Assembly (NCBI GenBank): GCA_013138975.1
Contig: WTBR01000137.1
Location: forward strand, 1 to 52,182
Reading direction: 5' to 3'
Source of the DNA: Bacteroidales bacterium
GTDB taxonomy: Bacteria > Bacteroidota > Bacteroidia > Bacteroidales > UBA12077
Length of the DNA: 52,182 nt
This document shows positions 24,610 through 32,435 of the stretch, piece by piece; the first letter of the stretch is position 1, and the number at the start of each line of letters is the position of its first letter. The position numbers were made by a program, and so were the translations under genes. The notes below the pieces were generated by a model that worked only from the letters and a program-made list of their open reading frames with translations, searched no databases and had not been told where the DNA came from.

Positions 24610-27600
24610 ATGAGTAAAAAATTTCCTACATATCCGCAGTTAGATTTGTCGCAAGTAAATAAAGATATACTTGCGCGTTGGGATCTAAATGATACATTTC
24701 ATAAAAGTATAACAACACGTGAAGGTAAACCAAGCTTTGTATTTTACGAAGGACCTCCATCGGCAAATGGAATGCCTGGCATCCACCACGTAATGGCACG
24801 TTCAATTAAAGATATTTTCTGCCGATATAAAACGATGCAAGGATTCTTAGTAAAACGTAAAGCCGGTTGGGATACTCATGGACTACCAGTTGAATTAGCT
24901 GTTGAAAAGGCTTTAGGAATTACGAAAGAAGATATTGGGAAAAAAATTACGGTAGACAAATATAATGAAACGTGTAAAAAAGAGGTAATGAAATATACCG
25001 ATGTGTGGAAAGATTTAACACACAAAATGGGATATTGGGTTAATATGGACGATCCGTACATTACTTTTGACAACAGATATATTGAAACTTTATGGTGGTT
25101 ATTAAAACAACTTTTTGATAAAAATTTACTTTATAAAGGATATACAATACAACCATATTCGCCTGCTGCCGGAACAGGATTAAGCACACACGAACTTAAC
25201 CAGCCAGGTTGCTACAAAGATGTTAAGGACACAACATGTGTTGCGCAATTCAAGGCAATAAGAAACGAGAAATCAGAATTTCTTTTTAAAGATACTGATA
25301 CTGATGTTTCTTTTATAGCATGGACAACAACACCATGGACATTACCATCGAATACAGCTTTAGCAGTTGGAGCAAAAATAGATTATGTTAAAGTAAGATC
25401 ATTTAATCAATACACAGGAGAACCTATTACTGTTGTTCTTGCCGAAAGTTTATTCAATTCTCATTTTGATAAAAAATCTGAAGACTTAAGCCTTGAAGAT
25501 TATAAAAAAGGAGATAAAAAAGTTCCTTACAAACTTCTTGATAAATTCACAGGAAAAGATATTGAAGGAATTAACTACGAACAATTAATCGATTGGGTAA
25601 AACCTGAAGGAGATGCATTCCGAGTAATTACAGGTGATTTTGTAACTACAGAAGATGGAACCGGTATCGTACATATCGCCCCTACTTTTGGTGCCGATGA
25701 TGATCGTGTAGCAAAACTAAATAAGATTTCGCCTTTAGTTGTTTACGACAAGGAAGATAAAATGAATCCTTTAGTTGACAAACAAGGAAGAATGTTCCTA
25801 ATAGAGAATATGGATCCTAAATTTGTTTCTAAATATGTTAACGAAGAATCATACAAAGAATTTGCTGGACGATTTGTTAAAAATGAATATGATGAAACAT
25901 TAACTAAAGATGATAATACTTTAGATGTTGATATCTCTGTAATGCTTAAAAAAGAAAATAAAGCATTTAAGATTGAGAAACATGTTCACAACTATCCACA
26001 TTGTTGGAGAACAGACAAACCTGTTTTATACTATCCATTAGATTCTTGGTTTGTTAAAACAACAGCTGTAAAAGATCGAATGATTGAGCTGAATAAAACC
26101 ATAAACTGGAAACCGGAATCAACTGGAACAGGACGTTTTGGAAAATGGTTAGAGAATTTACAAGACTGGAATTTATCACGATCACGATATTGGGGAACAC
26201 CATTACCAATTTGGGTTTCTGAAGATCGTAGCGAAATTAAATGTATTGGTTCAGTTGAAGATTTATACAACGAAATTGAGAAATCGGTAAAAGCTGGTAT
26301 TATGACAGAAAATCCTTATGCTGGATTTGAAGTTCGAAATAATTCAAAAGAAAATTATGAAAAGATAGATCTTCATCGCCCATATGTTGATGGAATTTAT
26401 CTTGTTTCTGATAGCGGAAAGAAAATGGTTCGTGAATTAGATCTTATTGATGTTTGGTTTGATTCAGGAGCAATGCCTTATGCTCAATTCCATTATCCAT
26501 TCGAAAACAAAGAAGAATTAGATAAAGTTTATCCTGCTGATTTTATTGCTGAAGGTGTTGACCAAACTCGTGGTTGGTTCTTTACATTGCATGCAATATC
26601 AACAATGCAATTTGATTCTGTAGCTTTTAAAAATATAATTTCAAATGGTCTTGTTTTAGATAAGAGCGGAGCAAAAATGTCAAAACGATTAGGAAATGCT
26701 GTAGATCCTTTCGAAACAATCGAGAAAAACGGATCAGATCCTTTACGTTGGTACATGATAACTAATGCACAACCTTGGGATAACTTAAAATTTGACGCAA
26801 ATGGTATAGATGAGGTAAAACGTAAATTTTTTGGTACGCTCTATAATACTTATTCGTTCTTTGCATTATATGCAAATGTTGATGAATTTAAATTTGCAGA
26901 AGAAGAAATTCCGGTTAACGAACGCCCTGAAATTGATCGTTGGGTAATTTCTTTACTAAACTCTCTTATAAAAGAAGTTGAAAGCGATTATGAAAATTAT
27001 GAACCAACACGAGCTGGTAGAGCTATTCAGGAATTTGTTTCTGAAAATTTAAGTAACTGGTATGTTCGATTAAACCGTAAACGTTATTGGGGTGGCGAAT
27101 ATTCAAAAGATAAAATTGCTGCATATCAAACGCTTTACACTTGCTTAGAAACTATTGCAAGATTAATGGCTCCTATAGCACCTTTCTTTGGCGATCAATT
27201 ATTTATTGATTTAAATTCGATTACCGAGAAAGACCTAACCGAATCGGTTCATATCGCTGATTTCCCAAAATGTAATGATCAATATATTGATACTGATTTG
27301 GAAGAACAAATGGACATTGCTCAACGTGTTTCTTCTATGATTCTTGCCTTAAGAAGAAAAGTAAGTATTAAAGTTCGACAGCCATTAAGTAAGATAATGA
27401 TTCCTATTTTGGATAAAACATTACAAACTAAATTTGAAGCTGTTCGAAGCTTGGTACTCGGAGAAGTTAATGTAAAAGATGTTGAATATATTACCGATAC
27501 AACTGGAGTCTTGATTAAGAAAATCAAGCCTAACTTTAAAACTTTAGGTCCAAAGCACGGTAAACTAATGAAACAAATTTCGAAAGCTGTTGCACAATTG

Positions 27601-28047
27601 ACGCAAGAAAATATTGTTACTTTCGAACGCAATGAAACCTTTGAATTAAACGTTGATACAGAAACAATCAATTTGGTTTTAGAAGATGTTGAAATAACAT
27701 CGGAAGATATTCCTGGTTGGTTAGTTGCTAATGATGGGAAATTAACTGTTGCCTTAGACATTAATGTAACTCCAGAGTTAAGAGAAGAAGGTATTGCACG
27801 TGAATTTATTAATCGTATTCAGAATATCAGAAAAGACAGTAATTTTGATGTAACAGATAAAATAGAAATTCAGATACAAAAACACGATTTAATAAACACG
27901 GCTATTGAGAAGTATAGTGACTATATTAGTACTCAAACTCTGGCAAAATCAATAAATTTAGTTGATAAATTCGAACAAAATTCGATACATCTCGTAGAAA
28001 TCGACGAAGAAATAACAACAAACATCAAAGTTGATAAGATTATTTAG
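24610..28047 (+). CDS. ileS: Isoleucyl-tRNA synthetase
   Basis: This 1145-residue class I synthetase charges tRNA-Ile. The HIGH motif appears as GIHHV (residues 57-61) in PPSANGMPGIHHVMARS, and KMSKRLGNAVDP begins at about residue 688. The editing domain sits between them with TTTPWTLPSNTA, and the anticodon-binding region and a C-terminal extension follow (NVTPELREEGIAREFINRIQ). The length and the NMPGIHH variant fit the eukaryote-like type 2 IleRS, often associated with mupirocin insensitivity (family knowledge). It is the first gene of an ileS, dksA-like, lspA group. Confidence 0.96.
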   Translation: MSKKFPTYPQLDLSQVNKDILARWDLNDTFHKSITTREGKPSFVFYEGPPSANGMPGIHHVMARSIKDIFCRYKTMQGFLVKRKAGWDTHGLPVELAVEKALGITKEDIGKKITVDKYNETCKKEVMKYTDVWKDLTHKMGYWVNMDDPYITFDNRYIETLWWLLKQLFDKNLLYKGYTIQPYSPAAGTGLSTHELNQPGCYKDVKDTTCVAQFKAIRNEKSEFLFKDTDTDVSFIAWTTTPWTLPSNTALAVGAKIDYVKVRSFNQYTGEPITVVLAESLFNSHFDKKSEDLSLEDYKKGDKKVPYKLLDKFTGKDIEGINYEQLIDWVKPEGDAFRVITGDFVTTEDGTGIVHIAPTFGADDDRVAKLNKISPLVVYDKEDKMNPLVDKQGRMFLIENMDPKFVSKYVNEESYKEFAGRFVKNEYDETLTKDDNTLDVDISVMLKKENKAFKIEKHVHNYPHCWRTDKPVLYYPLDSWFVKTTAVKDRMIELNKTINWKPESTGTGRFGKWLENLQDWNLSRSRYWGTPLPIWVSEDRSEIKCIGSVEDLYNEIEKSVKAGIMTENPYAGFEVRNNSKENYEKIDLHRPYVDGIYLVSDSGKKMVRELDLIDVWFDSGAMPYAQFHYPFENKEELDKVYPADFIAEGVDQTRGWFFTLHAISTMQFDSVAFKNIISNGLVLDKSGAKMSKRLGNAVDPFETIEKNGSDPLRWYMITNAQPWDNLKFDANGIDEVKRKFFGTLYNTYSFFALYANVDEFKFAEEEIPVNERPEIDRWVISLLNSLIKEVESDYENYEPTRAGRAIQEFVSENLSNWYVRLNRKRYWGGEYSKDKIAAYQTLYTCLETIARLMAPIAPFFGDQLFIDLNSITEKDLTESVHIADFPKCNDQYIDTDLEEQMDIAQRVSSMILALRRKVSIKVRQPLSKIMIPILDKTLQTKFEAVRSLVLGEVNVKDVEYITDTTGVLIKKIKPNFKTLGPKHGKLMKQISKAVAQLTQENIVTFERNETFELNVDTETINLVLEDVEITSEDIPGWLVANDGKLTVALDINVTPELREEGIAREFINRIQNIRKDSNFDVTDKIEIQIQKHDLINTAIEKYSDYISTQTLAKSINLVDKFEQNSIHLVEIDEEITTNIKVDKII

Positions 28048-28104
28048 TAATTTCTTTGTTGAACCAAAAAAATTATTAACTTTAGATCACTAAAAAAATG
28101 AATC

Positions 28105-28482
28105 ATGGCTGAGAAGACAAGATATACAGACGATGAGTTGGCGGAATTCAAAGAATTAATTATTCAAAAACTTGAAAAAGCAAAAGTTGACTTTGAAATA
28201 CTTAAAGCAACAATTACTCATAGCGAAAGCAACGATACTGAAGATACATCTCCTACATTTAAAGTATTGGAAGAAGGTGCTGCAACTCTATCAAAAGAAG
28301 AAGCCGGGAGATTGGCTCAACGTCAACAGAAATTTATTCAGCATTTACAAGCTGCATTAATTCGAATTGAGAATAAGATGTATGGTATTTGTAGAGAAAC
28401 AGGTAAATTAATCTCTAAAGAAAGACTTCGTGCAGTGCCACATGCCACTTTAAGCATTGATGCTAAAAATAATCAACGATAA
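28105..28482 (+). CDS. DksA/TraR-like protein with degenerate zinc finger
   Basis: This 125-residue protein has a helical coiled-coil hairpin (about 10-85) with YTDDELAEFKELIIQKLEKA at the start and a C-terminal segment MYGICRETGKLISKERLRAV and PHATLS. That aligns to the DksA/TraR zinc finger YGxCxxCGxxI...RLxAxPxAxxCxxC. Only the first of four Cys is kept; the others are Thr, Ser and Ala. Bacteroidota paralogues commonly show this loss. It probably binds the RNA polymerase secondary channel, but without zinc. Located 57 bases after ileS and followed by a terminator. The Asp tip residues of true DksA could not be confirmed by eye. Confidence 0.82.
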   Translation: MAEKTRYTDDELAEFKELIIQKLEKAKVDFEILKATITHSESNDTEDTSPTFKVLEEGAATLSKEEAGRLAQRQQKFIQHLQAALIRIENKMYGICRETGKLISKERLRAVPHATLSIDAKNNQR

Positions 28483-28506
28483 TTAAATTTTAACATAATT
28501 TATTAA

Positions 28507-28541
28507 ATGATTGAGTCGAAACGGCTCAATCATTTTTTTTT
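28507..28541 (+). terminator. Rho-independent terminator after the DksA-like gene
   Basis: Arms ATGATTGAGTCG (28507-28518) and CGGCTCAATCAT (28522-28533) form a stem with one G-T wobble, followed by nine T. Confidence 0.9.
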
Positions 28542-28587
28542 ATTCGACTCTTTTTAATAGATTTACGCCCAAATAAAAAATTATAAT

Positions 28588-29199
28588 ATGAAATCTTCTA
28601 GCACTAAAGCCATATTAATTGTTATTCTAGTATTATTAATTGATCAAACATTTAAGATTTGGATTAAAACTCATATGATCTTAGGTCAGGAGTACAAAAT
28701 CCTTGGAGATTGGTTTATAATTCATTTTACCGAAAATAACGGAATGGCTTTTGGCATGGAGCTTTGGGGTAAGAATGGTAAAATTTTCTTAACACTATTT
28801 CGTATTATTGCTGTTGTCGGGATAGGTTGGTATCTTAAAACACTTATAAAGCAAAATGCACCTAAAATGGTCGTTATAAGTATTTCATTAATAATGGCTG
28901 GAGCAATAGGAAATATACTTGACAGTATTTTTTATGGTGCAATTTTCAATGAAAGTTATTACCAAATTGCTGAATTTTTATCTCCTGATGGCGGATATGC
29001 ACCACTACTTCAAGGACGAGTTGTTGACATGCTATATTTTCCAATACTTAAAGGTAATTACCCAAGTTGGTTTCCTTTTCGGTCTGATCAGCAATTTATT
29101 TTTTTCCGTCCTGTTTTTAATATTGCTGACACTGCAATTACAGTTGGTGTTTGTTATATCTTATTATTTGAAAAATCCTTTTTTAAACATTTAAAATAA
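28588..29199 (+). CDS. lspA: Lipoprotein signal peptidase (signal peptidase II)
   Basis: This 203-residue inner-membrane aspartic protease removes signal peptides from prolipoproteins after Lgt has acted. Four transmembrane helices are visible. The catalytic Asp residues are Asp147 (GRVVDMLYF) and Asp181 (FNIADTAITVG), with the preceding GAIGNILDSIFYG block. The insert of about 30 residues between that block and VVDM is a known feature of Bacteroidota LspA. lgt, the enzyme for the preceding step, is 16 kb away at 44469. The ATG at 28588 begins the first helix directly. Confidence 0.94.
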   Translation: MKSSSTKAILIVILVLLIDQTFKIWIKTHMILGQEYKILGDWFIIHFTENNGMAFGMELWGKNGKIFLTLFRIIAVVGIGWYLKTLIKQNAPKMVVISISLIMAGAIGNILDSIFYGAIFNESYYQIAEFLSPDGGYAPLLQGRVVDMLYFPILKGNYPSWFPFRSDQQFIFFRPVFNIADTAITVGVCYILLFEKSFFKHLK

Positions 29200-29673
29200 A
29201 CTCCTGAATATAAGTTATTAACAACTATAATTTTGTTAGCTATTTTTATCATTTAAATTAATTTCGATTTATTAGATTCTTTTTTTGCTAATAACTTTTT
29301 CTACTTTACGACTTTAATGTTTGTTTGACTAACTCCGTCATTCTCGCCTGTTAATGCACATTATTCGACGATCAGGTATGGCGAAGTATAAAAGTACTGA
29401 ACATTGAGCTTTAAGCCCTTAAAATAAGGCAGCTTGTGGGCTAAAGCCCGAATTGCTTGAATTCTTCTTTCACCGGCATAAATGCCGGAGTTAGTTATTA
29501 TCACTTCAATAGTTTAATTTGTAAAATAGAACTAAAAAGCGATTTTATAATATCAATAAGATCATACTAAAGAAAATTATAAAATTCGTATGAATTTAAC
29601 ATCGCTGAACAATAAAAATTTTCGGTTTTCGTAAAATTATTATTACCTTAATAGAAATTAAAATTCAGCGGCC
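29200..29673. other. 474-bp non-coding region with REP-like palindromes
   Basis: No gene is visible between lspA and the universal stress protein gene. The middle part holds two GC-rich palindromes listed separately, which are unusual in this AT-rich background. The right 100 bases are AT-rich and should hold the promoter of the stress protein gene. Confidence 0.6.
29409..29489. repeat. REP-like palindromes (GGGCTAAAGCCC and CCGGCATAAATGCCGG)
   Basis: GCTTTAAGCCC (29409-29419) pairs with GGGCTAAAGC at 29439-29448. GGGCTAAAGCCC (29439-29450) is itself a hairpin. CCGGCATAAATGCCGG (29474-29489) is a perfect palindrome. Such short GC-rich palindromes in AT-rich intergenic sequence resemble REP elements, which are spread by IS200-like transposases. 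I see no transposase here. Confidence 0.55.
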
Positions 29674-30504
29674 ATGTATCACATAATTGTACCAATTGAC
29701 TTTTCGAAAGAATCATTAAAAGGTCTTGATTTAGCCATTTTACTTTCGTGCAAAAAAGAATGTATTATACAAATGGTTTATGTTCAGAAAAAGAGCCTTG
29801 ATTATAGTCCGGGATCAAAAGAAGAAGAATATAAATTTGCAGAAAAAGAATTTAAAGAAATTGAAGAAAACTATAAGGATAAGATTCCAGATCAAGTAGA
29901 ATTAAAATACATTATTAAATCCGGGAGAATTTATCGCGAAATTGTAAATCAAGTTGAATCATTTAAAGATTCATTCATTGTTACCTCAACTCATGGAGCT
30001 TCCGGCTTTGAAAAGTTCTTTATTGGCAGCAATGCTTTTAAAATTATTTCGGCTACAAGCAAACCCGTGGTAACCATTAGGGAAAATATATTATTAACAA
30101 AAATATCAAAAATAGTATTGCCTATAGATATTTCTGCTGATAGTCGACAGAAATTAACTTTTACTGCCGAAATAGCTAAATGGTTTAATGCAGAAATACA
30201 TGTAGTAACTATAACCAGTCTTAATACTGACGATATTAATAAAAAGCTTTCTGCTTATTCAAATCAAGTTTGTGAATATCTCAAGAACCAAGGTATAAAA
30301 TATTCTACTGCTTCTATAGTTGGTTATAACTTAACAGATTTAATAATTGATTATTCTGAAAATATTAAAGCCGATCTTATTTCTATAATGTCAGAACAAG
30401 CTGCTGATGGGAAATTTATCATGGGAACAGCAGTTCAACAAATGCTTAACAAAGCTTCGTTACCTGTTTTGAGTATTAATCCTAAAGAATTACATATTCT
30501 TTAA
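29674..30504 (+). CDS. Universal stress protein with two UspA domains
   Basis: This 276-residue protein comprises two UspA-type nucleotide-binding halves. The first (1-138) starts MYHIIVPIDFSKESLKGLDL and ends STHGASGFEKFFIGSNAFKI, matching the ATP-binding motif Gx2Gx9GS. The second (about 145-276) starts ISKIVLPIDISADSRQKL and ends KADLISIMSEQAADGKFI and MGTAVQQML, where the motif is less conserved. UspA proteins respond to stress and may bind ATP. Its stop codon adjoins the stop of the convergent rlpA with no gap. Confidence 0.9.
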   Translation: MYHIIVPIDFSKESLKGLDLAILLSCKKECIIQMVYVQKKSLDYSPGSKEEEYKFAEKEFKEIEENYKDKIPDQVELKYIIKSGRIYREIVNQVESFKDSFIVTSTHGASGFEKFFIGSNAFKIISATSKPVVTIRENILLTKISKIVLPIDISADSRQKLTFTAEIAKWFNAEIHVVTITSLNTDDINKKLSAYSNQVCEYLKNQGIKYSTASIVGYNLTDLIIDYSENIKADLISIMSEQAADGKFIMGTAVQQMLNKASLPVLSINPKELHIL

Positions 30505-31197
30505 TTATTTTTTAAAAGTTACAATAAAACAACCGGAATATTCTTTTTTGAGTTTGTTTTTTAATGCATTCAATTTTGCATCGGAAGTATAGTTGCCAAT
30601 AATAATTCTATATACCTTTTGTCCTTTTATTGTTGCAAGCTCAACAAATATTTCTTCATTGAATTTTTTCTTTAATTCATCTGCTAATCGAAATACATTT
30701 TCATCGTTCGAGTAACTACCAATCTGAACTCCTTTTCCGCTTGGCAAAACAGATTCAACATTAACCTTAAAATATGTCTTTTTTTGAAGTTCTATTTTTT
30801 CGGCTGGTTTATTATCAGGTAAATCATCAGTAGAAGCAATAAGTTCAATCTTTACTTTTGTAATACCCTTTTCTATAAAATCAAGATCTTGAGCAACGGA
30901 TTTTGAAAGATCAATTATTCTATTATCAACAAATGGGCCTCTGTCATTTATTCGTACTACTGCAACTTTATTATTATCGAGATTTGTTACTTTAACAATA
31001 CTTCCGAATGGCAACGAATTATGTGCTGCTGTCCTTTTTGCATGGTAATAAATTTCTCCATTAGCTGTTTGCCTACCTTCGAATTTATCGGCATAAAAAC
31101 TAGCTATACCTGTCTTTTTATAATCCTGTTGAGCATGTTGCTCATTAATAAATATAAATAGAAAAATGACTATTAAAAATGCAATTCTATTTTTCAT
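30505..31197 (-). CDS. rlpA: RlpA-like septal ring lytic transglycosylase with SPOR domain
   Basis: This 230-residue protein has a signal peptide (MKNRIAFLIVIFLFIFINEQ), a double-psi beta-barrel (KTGIASFYADKFEGRQTANG, VRINDRGPFVDNRIIDLS) of RlpA type, and a C-terminal SPOR domain (GVQIGSYSNDENV... FRLADELKKKF...VYRIIIGNYTS). RlpA cleaves denuded glycan strands at the division site, where SPOR binds. The first eight codons coincide with a 23-base repeat that also appears at 32213-32235 and at 36172-36194. Therefore the gene's 5' end marks an insertion site: it probably lay directly downstream of the rhomboid gene before two cassettes came between them. Confidence 0.87.
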   Translation of the reverse strand: MKNRIAFLIVIFLFIFINEQHAQQDYKKTGIASFYADKFEGRQTANGEIYYHAKRTAAHNSLPFGSIVKVTNLDNNKVAVVRINDRGPFVDNRIIDLSKSVAQDLDFIEKGITKVKIELIASTDDLPDNKPAEKIELQKKTYFKVNVESVLPSGKGVQIGSYSNDENVFRLADELKKKFNEEIFVELATIKGQKVYRIIIGNYTSDAKLNALKNKLKKEYSGCFIVTFKK

Positions 31198-31275
31198 AAT
31201 ACATATTTTTAATTCCCTAGGTGCTTAGCAAGTAATCTAACAAACAAATTATACATTTGATATTACGCTTATCGT
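31175..31275. repeat. Cassette-end repeat, copy A (core plus right arm)
   Basis: The 23-base core (31175-31197) is identical to the core at 32213-32235 and 36172-36194. Right-arm similarity to copy B continues to about 31275, including CTAGGTGCTTAGC at 31217-31229. Copy A lacks the left arm, as expected for the outer border of an inserted element. Confidence 0.75.
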
Positions 31276-31408
31276 CTAAACCAAAGGCTTGGCGAGAAAT
31301 TTGGTCTTGATTCATTATCCGTTTATAAAAACATGAAGATAACTGAAAAAGAATAAAAGCATAGTGAAATTTCCACTGAGATTTGATGGCTTGCTAGCAA
31401 ATGTGCTG

Positions 31409-31765
31409 TTAATACTCAGTCAGTAAAGAATCATATGGGATCTTTAGTTTATTATGAAGTTGCCTTATCATATTAAGAGAGAGCTTTCTCTTTCTACTGA
31501 AAATTTCAGAGACTCTACTTTTATATCCAATTACTTCTGCTAAATCTTTTTTATTCATATTCATCTGCTCCATTCGAAATTTTATTGCCTCAATTGGGTC
31601 TGGCGCTTCAATTGGATAATGCTCTTCCTCGTATTTTTCTATAAGAATAGTTAATAATTCAGCTTCATCTCCATTAGGAGAGTCAATTGGAGCATCAAAT
31701 ACAACTTCAAGTCTTTTTAAAGCTTTATTATAATCTTCTTTGGTTTTTATAACTTTTATTTCCAT
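31409..31765 (-). CDS. higA: HigA-type antitoxin (HTH)
   Basis: This 118-residue protein has a C-terminal XRE-type helix-turn-helix: FRMEQMNMNKKDLAEVIGYK, SRVSEIFSRKRKLS, and NKLKIPYDSLL. An acidic N-terminal half includes APDPIEAIKFRMEQ, as in HigA antitoxins. It starts 4 bases after the toxin stop, in the toxin-first order characteristic of higBA. It should bind HigB and, as a dimer, the operator in front of higB. It sits inside the inserted cassette I. Confidence 0.85.
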   Translation of the reverse strand: MEIKVIKTKEDYNKALKRLEVVFDAPIDSPNGDEAELLTILIEKYEEEHYPIEAPDPIEAIKFRMEQMNMNKKDLAEVIGYKSRVSEIFSRKRKLSLNMIRQLHNKLKIPYDSLLTEY

Positions 31766-31769
31766 AATT

Positions 31770-32063
31770 TTAGATATTATTTGCGTCTATTTTATCATAT
31801 TCACTGTGTGTTCCTATAAAACGAATAAAAACCCACCGTCTTTTATATTGTATTTTCGCAACTAATCGATATTTGTTTCCACAAATATTAAATATTACTC
31901 TATTATCTTTTAGAATACTTGCTCTTGCATATTCATTTTTTATATCATTTGGAGAATTCCATGTAGCATTTGATGCTTCTTTATACCAAGTTTTCAGCTG
32001 TTCTTCTGAATCATTATGTATTTCCCAAAATTCTCTCAATATACCTTTAGCAATAACTCTCAT
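31770..32063 (-). CDS. higB: HigB-type toxin (ribosome-dependent mRNA interferase)
   Basis: This 97-residue protein matches the HigB_toxin family: MRVIAKGILREFWEIHNDSE at the start, then WNSPNDIKNEYARAS, NRVIFNICGNKYRLVAKIQY, and FIRFIGTHSEYDKIDANNI at the end. HigB cleaves translated mRNA. The gene precedes its antitoxin by 4 bases. A TATATTTG promoter element and a palindromic operator lie upstream. The module lies in a short element flanked by repeats A and B, so it is probably mobile. Confidence 0.88.
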   Translation of the reverse strand: MRVIAKGILREFWEIHNDSEEQLKTWYKEASNATWNSPNDIKNEYARASILKDNRVIFNICGNKYRLVAKIQYKRRWVFIRFIGTHSEYDKIDANNI

Positions 32064-32082
32064 ATTCTACTTATTTATACTG

Positions 32083-32113
32083 CAAATATAATATAAAGTT
32101 ACCAATATGGTAA
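32083..32113 (-). promoter_or_regulatory. higBA promoter (TATATTTG) and likely operator palindrome
   Basis: On the minus strand TATATTTG lies at 32083-32090, 20 bases before the higB ATG. Upstream of it a palindrome TTACCA-ATA-TGGTAA (32099-32114 on the plus strand, arms of 6) is well placed for HigA autorepression. The operator role is inferred from position. Confidence 0.65.
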
Positions 32114-32163
32114 TTAATTTATGTAGAATTTCAAAATTCTTAGTGGGAGAGCATTTTAGCTAG

Positions 32164-32319
32164 CAATTTAATATAACCGCTTAGCACCTTCTATATTACT
32201 ACATAATCTACCAAAAATGCAATTCTATTTTTCATGATGCATATTTTAAATTAACTAGGTGCTTAGCGGATTTTCTAATAAACAATTTATACATATGATA
32301 TATTACACTTATCGTTTAG
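32164..32319. repeat. Cassette-boundary repeat, copy B (left arm, core and right arm)
   Basis: The left arm (32164-32194) matches 36120-36150 at 30 of 31 bases. The core is at 32213-32235. The right arm (about 32236-32319) is the counterpart of 31198-31275. Around the core, CCGCTTAGCACCT (32177-32189) and AGGTGCTTAGCGG (32257-32269) are a perfect 13-bp inverted repeat. The structure is that of a complete recombination junction between two tandem elements. Confidence 0.75.
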
Positions 32320-32435
32320 TATAAGAATAGTCGACTACGTAGCACTTTTCAATCAATTTGCAGAAAAGTTGAAGCAGGCTAAATCCTTGAATTTACTACA
32401 ATCTCGGCTATTATTTTTATACATTGTTATGGGCT

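Larger units (their letters stand above)
32064..32435. other. 372-bp region between cassette I and cassette II
   Basis: It holds the higBA promoter and operator, the complete cassette-boundary repeat (copy B), and the 3' tail of the STAND gene. No gene is seen. A small plus-strand reading frame across 32369-32560 is antisense to the STAND gene end and has no features of a protein. Confidence 0.7.
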
